Origin: Lunularia cruciata
Lineage: Eukaryota > Streptophyta > Marchantiopsida > Lunulariales > Lunulariaceae
Direction of reading: 5' to 3'
Length of the DNA stretch: 64,000 nucleotides
NCBI GenBank assembly: GCA_948567375.1
Contig: OX419758.1
Location: 55,743,001-55,807,000, forward strand
The position numbers were made by a program, and so were the translations under genes. Positions 1 through 13,060 of the stretch are shown here, one piece after another (position 1 is the first letter of the stretch; every line of letters starts with the position of its first letter). The notes beneath the pieces are model-generated. The model did no database searches and was not told the DNA's origin. It saw only the letters and a list, made by a program, of their open reading frames with translations.

Positions 1-85
1 AGGAAACAACGCTCCCGCCGGTACAGCTCCCCGAGACCTGCTACGGCCTGACGCTGTGGAAGGGCATATTCATGACCCTACGGTA
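1..85. other. possible edge of a neighbouring gene
   Basis: The first 60 or so bases are clearly richer in G+C than the following kilobases, as exons are in this window. On the plus strand one frame is open to a TAG at about 87 and a second to about 149; the minus strand is also open in one frame. I recognise no protein in any of them and cannot choose a strand. It could be the last exon of a gene to the left or simply GC-rich spacer. Confidence 0.2.
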
Positions 86-1400
86 GGCACCGTTATCGTT
101 TGGTCGACCCGTACTCAGCTGCTATGGTAGCCAGTATTCACTACAGTAGCAGATGATCTGGTATTGTACGTATTTGAGTGGACTGGAGTTTCTAATTGCG
201 GTGGTCAAAGCTCGTGATAGATATTACTAGAAAGTAGCAGCTGGCCGCAATCATTGTGCAGATTAGCAACAGCAGTGACCGTTGATTTGACTGGGATCAG
301 CCATGTGATTCTCCTAGAGCTCAAAAGCTATTAGTCCGAGTGGACTATAATTTGGCAGACACATGCCCTCCTAATGCACCTTCACGACCTGACAGGTGTG
401 CTCCGTTATTACGTCATTGTCGTCTGTAAGCGGCCCTTTTGAACCGATGGCCGGTTCTTCCAGTTTTCTGCAATGCCTAGAGACGCGAACCTGCCTGCAT
501 ACGACAACGTCTTTTCTCCTTCCATTCTACTTTTGATTCATTTGCAGGTTAGTTTGATTGACCACCACGTTTGTTCGTAAGTAGATACGTTTATACACCG
601 TCAGTATGAGAACCGAAATATATACGATGAATTCTACAAACTCTGAGATACATTCCTCCTACCAATACTATGGAGGCGTAGCCCCATTTTACCTGTTACC
701 CATTTAAGTCTTATCCTTGTACGACTTGGCAGGGTCTTCCCATCCCTTCTTGTTATCCTACGCGGTAGCCTTTTCCATTCTACGTTTCTTAGCTACGGTT
801 GAAGTGTGGCGGTCATGCATGGATGTGGATCTTTCGTTCTTCGATTTGCTGTTACACACCATTGCTGGCGAGTATAATTAAACTACTTACACGAAAGTAT
901 TAGATCAAAATGTTATAACATTCGTGCATTACGGACCAATAATAACTTTAACTTATGCATGCTTTTTAACAGGAAAAGCACATAACTATATTCGCTCCGC
1001 AGTTGCGGGACATCCTTTTAAATACGAGATTAATGGAGGAGCTGAATGGATATCCTCAAAGCACATTAGCCGCAAATAACGGGTCTGGTGAAATGATGAA
1101 ATCGTTTGACGCCAGCTATTTGCAATACTGGCAGTTTCAGGGTCATGAGTGACAATAAGAAAATCAAAATAACCGAAGTTCTCACTTAATGAAGCAAATT
1201 GTTGACTTTTGAGTCCTTACCCAAAAGTCAACAATTTAATCTGATTGGACTTGTAGCTTGTACAAACAAGACCCTAAACTCTTCCACTCTGGAATAGTGT
1301 GTCTACGTTCCTTGAAGGAATCAAACGAGGAATACAAAAAGTATCGAGTGTGTGAAACTTTAAGGTCATGAGACTTTCGTTTCTGTCAAGAGATCGGAGA
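86..1400. other. single-copy-looking spacer
   Basis: Mixed base composition, no long reading frame with protein-like composition, and no similarity to the LTR families further right. Apart from the hairpin at 1196-1237 I see nothing I can name. Confidence 0.5.
1196..1237. repeat. perfect 16-bp hairpin
   Basis: The arm 1196-1211 is the exact reverse complement of 1222-1237, with a 10-base loop. The arm is AT-rich with a TTGACTTTTG core and has no U-run suggesting a terminator. Function unknown. Confidence 0.8.
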
Positions 1401-3166
1401 TGAATGCTAAACTATCAAGATTCTTAGTAATAAAAGGATTTGCCTTTCATTTCTCGATTACGAGTTAAATCAGTTTGCTTTACATGTTTGACGGTGAGGT
1501 TGGGGAAACTTACACCAATAGAAAAATGATAATAAGAGTTTCAAACCTACAAGAGAGAAAATACACTTGCGAAATAAATGAAAAAGTCATGCCATCCACA
1601 AATTACCATTTTATGGATCTCTATTTTAGCGGATCTCTCCGCGGTGTCCTTTTTCTCCTTTTAGCGCATATTCTATGGTTAAGATTGTCAGCCCTTTATG
1701 GATATTTTAACTTTTTGGACGATTAAAATTACTTATTTCATGCCAAGGCACGTAAGAATAATAACTTGTATATCTCTCCAGCACGCTGTTCTCCTGATTT
1801 GCTTTCCACTACCCATAATATAGAGATATAATAACAAAGTACATAAAATTGTAATGTGATTGATTAAATCCTTCGTTATGGTTGAATATACAACTATGAT
1901 ATTTTATTAACAAATGACTTGATCATTGATACTAGTTTTCTAGGTTTTCGTTCTGTTATAGAATGCACAAAACATTGATTAAAACCAGTAAAATTTGATG
2001 AAGAATACGTATGAGATCTCTAGATAAGACATGACTAATTGAATCCACTTCTTACTTGACCTTAAACTTCTCTATTAACTTTGCATGATTTCGAAGTGTG
2101 AATGTTATTGTATTGTAACTATAAACTGATGGCCTTGGTTCATTTTCATTTTATAGACTTATTTAACTATCCACAGTTACTTTAGTGGTCTCTCAACAAA
2201 TAGAATCTAAACGCATCACCCCATATAGAATTATTTTATACATATACTTTAGGTGAGGTTATAAATTCAAATTGTATTATTATTCTCCATATCCATGCAA
2301 GAATCTAAAGAGTTTATTTATGTTCTCATCACTAATGAGAAACATACATGCAAAGGTTGATATGCTTCTCCTGACTCGTATTTCTAAATCTGCACTATGA
2401 AAACATTGTTTATATAATGATGATTAGATTACTCAAATTGCAAGCCTCTTCTATTAGGTCAAGTTGAGTTGATATTATAATATCTCGTTGAATGTACCAT
2501 ACAGGAGTTAAACAATCTTAAAGAAAGATCCTGAAATCTCATAGTTAAAAACTGTTTAATGTTAGGCATCATTGTTTTGGAATTTAATCCTAAATCAATT
2601 TAGATTAACAAAATAAAATTATTATATTTTTTTTAATTTTATGTTATATACTTTTGTAACCCATTTTAAGTGGAGGGAAAATGAACTTCAAACCAATTTT
2701 CAAATTAACACTTATGAGAAAGAATAACAATATTAAGATTGAAGATGTGTGTATAAAATTAAACCGTCCAACAAATTGAAGATAATATTAAATTATTTGA
2801 TTTTAGTGTTTGATCTTCATCAATAAAAGCTCTACAAACAAATTCATATTCCTTGTGCAAGCTCATACATGAAAACCAACAAAAATCAACTTATTGTTCA
2901 GTATGCTATATTATATGTAAGGTATAATCCACTTAAATATTGTTATTGTGAAATTAAAACATGATAATTTGGATTGAATCATTGATATATGAACATAAAT
3001 AGTAAAATTGATGTATCTGAAGAAACATATGCAAGGATTCCTGTATATTATTAAATTTTAATCATGTTTATTTACTTATGTTAAAAAACACAAAATATTA
3101 TAAGTTCTATACTAAACAAATGAAGATGATCTAGAGTTAGTCAGTTCATTGTAATATTAAGTTTTG

Positions 3167-3203
3167 TATATATATAGAGATATATATATATAGAGAGAGA
3201 GAG

Positions 3204-3273
<70 letters not shown>
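3167..3273. repeat. (TA)n/(GA)n microsatellite
   Basis: Alternating TA interrupted by a GA block at about 3192-3209, then an unbroken TA run of more than 60 bases. Long enough to be length-variable between individuals. Confidence 0.95.
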
Positions 3274-3276
<3 letters not shown>

Positions 3277-4039
3277 TTCATATATTAAAACAAGCGTGAC
3301 TCTTATTATTATCTAATATGTTAATTTACATCAAAGCATAATCTATTAACTTAATAATATAATCAGGAAATTCAAAAAAGGTAACCAAGAATTATACTTT
3401 TGATTGAATTTAAATCAACCAACACATAAATAGTTAACTTTGTATTAACTTTGTCATCTGAATTATTTATTAGTGTCTAACTCATTTCATAAATATAAGA
3501 ACTCAAATTCTCATGTAACAAATACTTATTGTGTTCCTTTCTCATAGAAAATCTGAGTAATTTTCTTTGTACTTGTGAGCCTTGCTTCTTTTACATTCTA
3601 AATTGAGCTTATTTCATAAATGTGTAATATTAAAGGAATTTTATGTACAAAATTTATTGGAGTACTACATTTCAGACACTAAAAGATATACTAAAAAGTA
3701 AATCAAAAGTTCCACGAAGAAACATTCAGAAAATATGTAGGAACCTCTTGAGGATATAAGGTATTTAGAACACTTCATAAGCTAGGAGTAACTTGGCTCG
3801 TGGAGTCGTGACTAACTTTGCTATGTAATAAGCATATACTAAATTGGAGTATAAATTACAATGCATTGAGCAATTTGAATGGATAGTTCAGCATGTTTAA
3901 TTACTTGTTTACCTTCATTTGTAACCTTTTCTACCGGTTACCTTGTTCTACTTGTTTTTATGATTCTTTCATTCTACATTTGTATAAAAGCAAGCATATG
4001 ATAGATGGAGTTTACCATCCATGTAAACACAAATTATTG

Positions 4040-4162
4040 AGAATTTTTCTTTTATGTGATAATTAAGTAGCATTTCGTCAAGAAATTTTCATTTATGTGA
4101 TAGTTAAGTAGCATTTCGTCAAGAATTTTTCATTTATGTGATAGTTAAGTAGCATTTCATCA
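4040..4162. repeat. 41-bp tandem repeat, three copies
   Basis: Three head-to-tail 41-base units at 4040-4080, 4081-4121 and 4122-4162, differing at only a few positions; each ends in GCATTTCGTCA or GCATTTCATCA. Non-coding. Confidence 0.9.
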
Positions 4163-5548
4163 ATTAATAATATTATCTTTTGGTCAAACATTACTAATTA
4201 TTTAATTGTGTTTGTTGAGCCTCCAATTCCCACTTATGATAGAAATTAAATTATGTTATTCAAAATGTTTACTTGAAATCTGGTCCTCTTCTCCTTCAAT
4301 TTAGCATATCACTTGTATATGAGTACAATATTAACTATCAATAAGTAGAAGAAACAATTATGTGCACTACTACAAACTATTAAATTTGATAAGAAGAGAA
4401 AAAACAAGTAAAGGAAGGAATTTGGTTTGATTTTGAGCAATTTTACCTAGCCACCAACATACCATATGTTGATAGAATTTAGAACCAGAATCTATTAACT
4501 ATAAGTCACTAAAAGGAGTTTTGAATTTTGGTGAGGTAGGAAAAATATAGTTTGTAGATTTGATCAGCTCTAGGCACAAGTTCAATAGAAGCTTCATCTC
4601 CAAATTTAGAGTGATAAAAGTAACAAGATGAACATGGAACTTGTGCAACTAGATAATTTATGTTGATGACCAAGAGATTTGACATTATTCTCTTTTAATG
4701 CTTTCACATCCACAATACCTATAACTCATACCATCCATCATATATAAGGAAATAAAATAGTTTTGATGGAGAAAGATATTATCCAAAAACATCTTTTAAC
4801 ATATTCATTGATATTTATATTGAAAAACCATGCCAAACTAAAAGGTGTACTTGTTATTAATAACTTAGATTTCAAATTATAGATTGTCCAAATTGCACAA
4901 ATTAAGCAAAGCAAATAAAAAAAAACAGACTATATAAAAAAACCATCTGGTAGAGAGAAAACCAATGCTTGGTAAGATCAATCAAGTAGCTTACTTAGAG
5001 TACCATTATTTTAAAGGATATTTAGAGTTTGATCAAGCTATTACTCAAAATATAGGTAGCATATTAAACACTAAGAAGGTAGTAAACTAAACTCTATAAC
5101 TTGAGATGTTGCGCACCAGAAAACTAAATAAGAGATGATTGTTGTAAACAAAGGGACAATGATTATGTAGTCATTATTTGTTTGTAAGAATTTAAGATTC
5201 TTAGATCTTAAAAGTAGTATTACTAAAGTAAATGAAATAAAACAATGAATAAAGTCATCTAAAGTCAAAGATCCAAGTGAAAAAAATGCTCATGTGAATA
5301 ATATCCTTAATCATATAGTCTTTTCTTAACCAAAGTGTGGGTCAAGGATTCTTCATATGTGTTATCTTTTGACTTTAAGGAAATATATGCCAAAGAGAAT
5401 TATGAATCCAAGAGTTATAAACTTTTTGTCAAGCCAAATATTTAAGAAAACAATAAAATCCCCAATACTTATAATATATTTACTCTTAAATATTAACAAA
5501 ATTACTATTTAAAACTCTCTTTCAATATTACTTCTTTGTTTATATTTT

Positions 5549-6026
5549 TGTAACAAATTGAGAAGAGAAAGAAGAGAATAGAAGATAGGAATGGAAAGTC
5601 ATATTGAATATGCTTAGGTGAGTGAAGCTCCAAATGCCTAGCAAGAGCATGGCCTTGTGTATTTATAATAAGGAATACAAGGCTCTTGAGAAGCTTCCAA
5701 AGAAGCTTCTTACTCAAAACCACAATCTTGGAGTGCAAGCTAAATTACTTGAGAATCAACAAAAGATGTTTCCTTAATAAAAGTTGCCTACTTGGCGTAC
5801 AAGCTAAGGTAGTCATTAAATTGATGTTGGAAGTCACCTTATCATTTGAAGGTACTTGGAAGCTTCTCACATTGAAGATCTTGAGATGCTTCTAAGGTAT
5901 CCTACCATAAAGCTTCTTAAATGCATTTGGGATACTCTTAATATTTATAAGTCATGCTAATTCTATGTCATATTTGTTATACACAAATGACTCTACTAAC
6001 TCGTCTACTAACTTAACATTATTATA
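5549..6026 (-). repeat. family-A LTR (3' LTR of E1)
   Basis: Begins with a TGTAACAAA variant of the usual TGTAAAAGACC end and finishes at the degraded ATTATA matching GTTACA of other copies. The purine-tract/PPT complement TTTCACCACCGC follows. Contains a TATA-like TATTTATAATAAGG (reverse strand) and several GAAGCTTC motifs. Confidence 0.75.
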
Positions 6027-8230
6027 TATTTCACCACCGCTAGCTAGTGATATCTTTGTTGCCATAAAATCATCAAACTCTTAGATGGGTATTTGTGCAT
6101 TTCGGAGGTGAAAAAGTGGCTCCCATGTTGCATTATGAAGAGGACATCCTTTCCAAAGGACCTTATAGTCCCTTTGTCATTGGCTACCATGTATTATTTC
6201 ACAATGTGCAAGTATACAATCAATTGTGTGTTCCTTATGATCACAAGAGGAACTTGAACACAAGTGGAAAAGGAAGATAGATTAGAAATAACATGTTTTA
6301 AGTTTGAAACATGAAAGACATGATGGATCCACATATGACTAGGCAAGGCAAGCTGATAGGCAACAAGAGAAATGATATGAGTAATATCAAATGTACCAAT
6401 CTAATTAGGAGTGAGTTTACAAACTTGGGTATCAAGCAGGAGAAGAAAGTTATTAGAAGAAAGCATGATTTTATTCCCTAGTTGAAAGGTGAGATTGCAA
6501 CAATGTCAATCAACATATTTCTTTTGCCAATTTTGAGCAATGAGAAGATAAGACTTTGCTTGGGGTGTAAGGATCAAAATAACTTAGAAAAGAAGGTGGA
6601 AGTATGAGGAACACATGGAACATGAAAGTACAAGGAATGTGAGATGGCACAAAAGTAAGAAAAAATATGGAACAAATAGGTCTTGCACAAAATTAAGGAA
6701 GAAATGAGAGAACTTGGTGCTTGCTAGCTTGGAATTATTGTAAGCAAACTCAACAACCATAAGATAAGTATCCCAACTGAGCATGGTAAATGTTGACCAA
6801 GGCACTAAGTGTACCTTCCAAGGTGTGATTGGCTCATTTGGTTTGCTCATCAGTTTGAGGATGATAGGTTGTAGAAAAAGCAAGCATGGTGCTTGGTAAT
6901 TTGAAGAATGCTTGCCAAAATTTACCAGTAAATCAAGGATCCCAGTTGGAGGGTGAGAATTTTGGGCATCCCATGGTGCTTGAAGACATTAGCAAAGTAA
7001 ATGTTGGCTAACATCATAGCATCCATGGTATTTATGGTGTGTTGAGGTCATGACTAACATGTTCTCATTAGGTATTTGGAATGGGAAGTGGTCGAAGTAA
7101 TCTACCATGTTTTTGGTTGCTCATCTTGTTGCATTGGTAACTCTCACAAAATGAAACAAACTCTCAAACTTCTTGCGCTATGTTTGGCCACCACCATTGA
7201 TATCAAAGGGTACTCAAGTTTTTTCTACATCCAAATGACCATTGATTGGTAAGTCATGGGCTTCATGAAATTTCATAAGTTGGAGGTCACCCATAGTTGG
7301 AACATAGATCTTATTCTCACCAAATAAAAGGGCTTCTTTGATGAAAAGAGTGTTGAATTACTTGTTGTATGCTACAAGATGACTTTGTACTATTTGAAAG
7401 AAGTGATCTTGTTTAACATAATCTTGAACTTGATGTGTACCTTTGACTTGGTGGACATTGTGATGATTTTTGCTATCATGGGAGATTTAAGAAGAATTTT
7501 CAAATCAGGATGTTGTGATAGGGCATCAAGAATGACATAGAATTTGCCAAGTTTGTATATGAGTTTGACATCACACAACTATAGTTATTCCTCCCATCAA
7601 TGATGCAAACTCTTCATGTGCTCCAAATGTAAGACTTGCAACAAAGATTTGTGATTGGTTCATATGATCACTTGTTTTTCCAAAAGATGATGTCTGCATA
7701 TCTTTGTGGCATATCCTATTGCTAATTGTTCTCAATCTTGGGCAGAATAATCTCCTTTCTATCAAGGTTAGTTTGCAAGATACAAAGGGAATGAGATGTA
7801 AGCCATCTATAAATTCATATTGCAATAATGTTTCAACGGCAACGTTAGGAGTATCAATTAACCACACAAGGTAGGTGAGAATCATATGGTTAGAAGGCTC
7901 GATTGTGAGTGCACTATATGTTTCAATTTCCTGAATGCTTCTTCATGCTTTATGGTCATGCAAAGCTTGATGTCTTCTCCAAGAGATTAATCATTGGTGT
8001 GGCTACATGAGCATAATAATAGATGAATTGACAAAAAAAACTTACCAATCCATTAATATCCAAACTTCCATTGGATACTTAACAGTAGGCCTATCAGTAA
8101 TGGCCTGAATTTTCTCCCCTTCCATATTGATCTCATCTATTGAGACTTTATAATACCAAGAAAGTAACCTCTTTTTGTTAAAAAATACACTTTGACTTCT
8201 TGCAATAAAACTTTTATTGACATAATTTAA
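5549..8230 (-). mobile_element. family-A Ty3/gypsy element, 5'-truncated (E1)
   Basis: A minus-strand element made of its 3' LTR (5549-6026) followed leftwards-to-rightwards by the end of pol in reverse: chromodomain/integrase tail (about 6080-6290), integrase core (about 6580-7000), integrase zinc-binding region, RNase H (about 7390-7890) and the RT-RNase H connection (about 8040-8200). Similarity to the other copies stops near 8230, so most of RT, protease, gag and the 5' LTR are missing. Frames are full of stops. The LTR belongs to a more divergent subfamily shared with 12656-13060 and 22501-22660/40963-41276. Confidence 0.8.
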
Positions 8231-8732
8231 GACTATAAGTCAAACGCTTTATCTAAAGTGGAATTGGCTTGGTAATATCCAGAGTTATGTTATATATGAT
8301 GGTAAAAATAGATCAGATAGAAGTATCACCAAAAGAATACTTCTACTAATAGAGTAGAGATCAAAAACACCATAAAAATTGCAAAGTCAATTTCAAAGGC
8401 CTAAAGAGAAGAATTAGACCTAAAAAAATGAAAATTCCTCCCATTCTAAATATTGAGGTATTGTAATCTCCCTCATGTTCATTTCATTGAGAGCTTTTTC
8501 ATGGTATCTCACCCATGTTGTTGTAAGCTTCATACATTAAGATTCCCTAAAGATTTCATATGGTCAAAATTTGTTTGACCAACTAAATAGGGCGAGGATC
8601 AACATGACACCAATTGATCCAACTCATGTAAGAGTAAAGCTTGCTAATATATTACCAATCTATGTATCTTATCCAAGGGTTGAGCTCCCTTTGAGTGGAT
8701 CCTCTAAGCTATATGATATAGACAAGGTCTTT
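8231..8732. other. spacer between two elements
   Basis: AT-rich sequence that matches neither the E1 body nor the LTRs elsewhere in the window. No reading frame of note. It may be old host sequence or a further, unrecognised repeat. Confidence 0.4.
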
Positions 8733-9155
8733 GTAAAAGACTAAGACCAAGGACAGAAATAAGAGAATAGAAGATCACATTGGGATAAGTATGGAAGAAC
8801 TCTTGATGCTTAGTATGAGCTTTAGCTTTGGTATTTATAGGGAGCATGCAAGGCTCTTGAGAAGCTTATCAAGAAGCTTCCTTGAATTACTTTCTTGGGA
8901 ATACAAGCAAAGTTAACTAGGAAGCTTCTCAAGAAACTTCCTTCTAGATGCCAACTACTTGACTTGCAAGCTAAACTAGTTAGAAGCTTCAAGAAGCTTC
9001 CTTCTAGAAGCTACCTACTTGGGATGCAAGCTACACTAGCTAGGAAGCTTCCCACAAAGCTTCCTAGATACTTCAAGAATATTCTAGGCTAATTTGGCAT
9101 ATTTGTAACTTCATAGGCACTCGCTAACTTCATCATTAAACTTTATATTGATATA
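8733..9155 (-). repeat. family-A LTR (3' LTR of E2)
   Basis: Starts TGTAAAAGACTAAG and ends at GATATA (GTTACA in better copies). Reverse-strand TATAAATACC box, and a string of GAAGCTTC/TTCTAGAAG motifs between the TATA box and the end. Confidence 0.85.
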
Positions 9156-11911
9156 TATTCTTGCCTTGCTAGTTGGTGATGTACTCATTGCAATTGAAGC
9201 TCCAAAATCCTAGATGGCCATTTGTGCATTTTTTAAATGAGAAAGAGATTCCCATGTGGCAATATGAGGGAGATACCCTTTCCAAAGGACCTTGTACTCC
9301 ATATATTATTGTTGGCCTTGTTGAATGTGGCAACATGCAAGGATACAATCCACTTTGTACTCCTCATGATCATTGATAGGGACGGGAGGAGGAGGAGGAG
9401 GTTGGACACAAGAGGACAAAGAAGATAGATTAGGAAAAAAGGGTTTAATCTTAGAAACATGAAAGATAGGGTGGATATTACAAGGCAAGACAAGTCAATA
9501 AGCAACAAGAGAGATGATTTAGGTGACATCAAAGGGTATTATCTAACTAGAGGTGAGTTTATAAACTTGGGTATCAAGTAGGATGAGTAGATTACTAGAG
9601 GAGAGCATGACCTTATCACTAACTTGAAAGGTGAGATCATGACTGTGGTGGTCCACATATTGTTTCCATCAATTTTGAGCAACAAGGAGATGAGATTTGG
9701 CTTGTTGGAGGGACTGGGATATGGTAGTCAAGAAGGTGGAAATATGAGGGTCATAAGATGGAACAGGAGCAAGAAAAGAAACAAGAACAAGTAGATCTTG
9801 GCCAAAATTTAGAAAGAAATGAGAGAATCCGGTGCTTGCTTGCTTGGAATTATTTTATGCAAACTCCATAGTTGCAAGACATTCATCCCAATTTGGATGG
9901 TGGATGTTGATGAATGCACAAAGCATATCCTCCAAGGAGCAATTTTCATATGTAGTTTGTCCATCACTTTGAGGATGATAGGCCATAGACAAAGCAAGCT
10001 TGGTGCTAAGTATTTGGAAGAGTGCTTGCCAAATTATCCTAGTGAATTGAGGATCACGGTTGGAGATGAGTACATGAGGTATCCCATGATGCTTGAAGAT
10101 AATGTTGAAGTAAATTTATACTAATGTTGGAGCATACAAGATATCAAAGGTTGGTGCCAAATGGATTTGCTTACTAAGTTTATCCAGGAACACCACTGTC
10201 ATTATGTGACCTTCCTTTGTATTGGGCAAGGAAGTGATGAGATACAAGCACATGTTCCTATTGAGCAGATGGAATGGAGAGTGGTTGAAGGAGTCTACTT
10301 GGTTTTTGGTTGTTGGTGTTGATGCATTGGCAACTCACACAATTGGACAAACTCTTGAACATGTGTCATGTTAGGACACCACTATTGGTGTTGGAGAGTA
10401 CTCAAGGTCTTCTCTATACCCATGTGACCAACGATTGGAAAGTCATGGGCTTCTTGGAGGCACACAAGTTGGAGATCATCCTTGGTTGGAACATAAGTCC
10501 AATTCTCACAAAATAGAAAGCCTTCCTTGAAGGAGAAGGTGTTTTAATCCTTATTGCATGATTCAAGACAACCTTATATCCTTTGACAGAAAGGATCTTG
10601 TTATAAGGTGGTATTAAACTTGAGTTGAACTTTGGAATCAATTGATACCATTGTAATTGCCACCGTGATGAGAAGAAGAGACTTCAAATCAAGTTGGAAA
10701 TGACCTGGAACTGACCAAGTTTGTACTCTCAAGTTTGATGTTAAACAATTGTAGTTGTTTCTCCCATCAATAATATAGACTGTTCAGGTTTTCTTAGTGT
10801 AATGTCTACAAAAAAAGTTTGTGATTAATTTTCATAATCAATTTTTTTGTGCATGGATAATGCCTTTTTACCTTAGTTGCATGTACCTTTGCTATTTGTT
10901 CCCGATCTTCAATAGAGTAATTAATTTCTACTATATTTAGTTGGCAAGACACAAAGGCAATGGGATGTTACCCATCTAGGAATTCTTGTTGCAACATGAT
11001 TCCAATTGCAAAGTTAAAAGTATCAAAATCAACCACACAAGGTAGTTAAGGATGATATGGTTGAAGAATGGATCTTGAAGACACCATATATTTCAAAATT
11101 TGGAATGCTTCTTTGTGCTTGTTGGTCCACTAAAGCTCAAGTTCTTTCCCAAGAGATTGGTCAATGGGGCGGACACATAAGCACAATAGTAGATGAACCA
11201 TTGGTAAAAATTAACCAATCCATTAAATGCCCATCCTTTTGTAGCATCCTTTGGAGTAGGCCAATCGATGATAGCCTTGATTTTCTCCCCTTCCATCTTG
11301 ATCCTCTTTGATGAGATCTTGTGACTCAAGAAGATAACTTCCTTCTACCAAAAGGAACACTTTGACTTCTTGCAATAAAAATTCAATTATCAAAGTTGTC
11401 TTAGGGCTTCTCACACATGATTTGCATGTTTTGCCTCTATCTTGTTATAGATTAAAATGTCATCCAAGAACACCACCACATCCCAATCCAATAGTCCATC
11501 CAACACAAGTTGCATTTGATCTATGAAAAATATTAGAGCATTAATGAGCCCAAAAGGTAAAATTCTCCATTCAAAATATCAATACCTTGTGCAAGAGGTA
11601 GTCTTTTGCACATCCTCCCTATCAATGGAGAATTTTCAATAGTTGTCATAAAGATCCAATTTGGAGAAGAATCATGCTCCACTCAATTGATCAAGCAAGT
11701 CATTAATTTGAGGCAAGGGATATGCATTATTTACTAATTTTTTATTGAGCCCATAGTAATCAATATAGAAACAAAGTCTTCCATCTTTCTTTAGAACAAA
11801 TAGTATCTATGCTCCCCAAGGAGATATACTCTATCATATGAAATCCTTTCTCAACAATTCGATAATTGTTGTTTGCAACTCTTCCAACTCCTTCAACTCT
11901 ACTTCCTTGAG
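8733..11911 (-). mobile_element. family-A Ty3/gypsy element, 5'-truncated (E2)
   Basis: Minus-strand element with its 3' LTR at 8733-9155, chromodomain region 9233-9490, integrase about 9530-10480 (zinc-binding part near 10370-10480), RNase H about 10700-11090 and RT about 11093-11890. The RT active-site F-L-D-D motif can be read on the minus strand at about 11450-11470. The body stops near 11911 where an inverted LTR fragment begins, so protease, gag and the 5' LTR are absent. Multiple stops and frameshifts; not functional. Confidence 0.8.
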
Positions 11912-12178
11912 CCACTTCTAACTAGCTTAGCTAGCATGCCAAGTAGGTGGCTTCTAAAAGGAAACTTATTTAGAAGCTTCCCGATTAGCTTGGCTTGCAT
12001 TCCAGGAAGGTGGATTTTAGGAAAGCTTCTTGAGAGGCTTCTCAAGAGCCTTATATGATCCTATAAATACCAAAGCCCAAGCTCACGCTATGCATTTGGA
12101 GTTCCTTTGTTTAAGTATCCCAATGTGATCTTCCACCCTAGTCTTCCTTTCTCTTATTTCTATCCTCAATCTTTTACA
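11912..12178 (+). repeat. inverted fragment of a family-A LTR
   Basis: Plus-strand LTR sequence starting in the middle of the LTR and running through TATAAATACC to the correct LTR end CTTTTACA at 12178. It is flanked on both sides by minus-strand RT sequence of the same family, and the RT segments on the two sides overlap (11744-11890 and 12200-12400 are copies of each other), so this is a rearrangement rather than a simple insertion. Confidence 0.75.
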
Positions 12179-12655
12179 TCATCAATTCAAGGTAAGGCAT
12201 ATTTTTCATGGTTTTTTTATTAAGGCCATAATAGTTAATATAGAATTGGAGTACTCCATCCTTCTTTGGTACAAATAATATAGATCTTCCCCATGTAGAT
12301 GTCCTATGTTATATGAAATCCTTCTTTAACAACTTGGTCATGTCGTTAGAAGTTCCTCTAACTTTTTTGGTGAGAGTTGATAGATTGGCTTGCTCATAAG
12401 AGTACTATCTAGCAATAGCTCAATCTTGAAATTCATGCCTTAATCAAATGGTAACCCCTTTGGAAGATCATCCAAAAACACATCCATAAACTTCTTAACT
12501 GTTTGATCAACCACTAGATTTTGATCCACATTAGAGTCATCTTGCGCAATAGGTTTTATCCACACTACAAAGACAAGGATATGCTCTTCCAAAGCTTTTG
12601 AGATTGACTATTCTTAATTGTCTTACTCAAATATGCTAGGCAATCTAATCAATAG
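12179..12655 (-). mobile_element. family-A internal fragment (RT start and protease-RT linker)
   Basis: Minus-strand sequence corresponding to the beginning of RT and the linker upstream of it (compare 17380-17700 in E4). It is cut off at 12655 by the next LTR. Only a remnant of the 60-bp linker repeat is left. Confidence 0.7.
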
Positions 12656-13060
12656 TATAAAAGACCAAGGGAATAGGAATACATAAGCGAATGGAAGACC
12701 AGAATGGAAGTTACATTGTAACTCTCAAGTGAGGAAAACTTGGAATGCGTAGCTTGAAGTTGGCTTGGATATTTCTAGGTAATTTGGGTACCATACTCCC
12801 AAGGAGCTTCCAAGGAAAGTTCCTTTTAGGAGGCACCTTACTTGGAGTGAAAGCTAAGCTAGCCGTCAACTTGGTGTACCAACTACTCTACCCATGGAAA
12901 GTTTCTAAAAGCTTATCACCAAGAAGATGCTTTTGTGTTTTTAGAATATTATACCCACACACTTTCTCAATGCTTCTATCATATTCTTAGTTTAGTTCTA
13001 CTTCTTTTTGCTATATTTAGCTTAGACTGCTAACTTGTTTGCTAACTCCATATTTTCACA
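12656..13060 (-). repeat. family-A LTR (3' LTR of E3)
   Basis: Begins TATAAAAGACCAAGG and ends CCATATTTTCACA; followed by the CTTCCATTGCTAGTTGGTG sequence that borders other 3' LTRs. It belongs to the divergent subfamily seen also at 5549-6026. Confidence 0.8.

Larger units (their letters stand above)
1401..5548. other. AT-rich spacer
   Basis: Strongly AT-rich, stop codons in all frames every few dozen codons, no family-A LTR motifs. The frame at 1475-1726 (83 codons) has no recognisable domain. Contains the microsatellite and the 41-bp tandem repeat listed separately. Confidence 0.5.

Noticed and set aside
1475-1726. 83-codon plus-strand frame
   Set aside because: No family recognised, AT-rich surroundings, no supporting signals.
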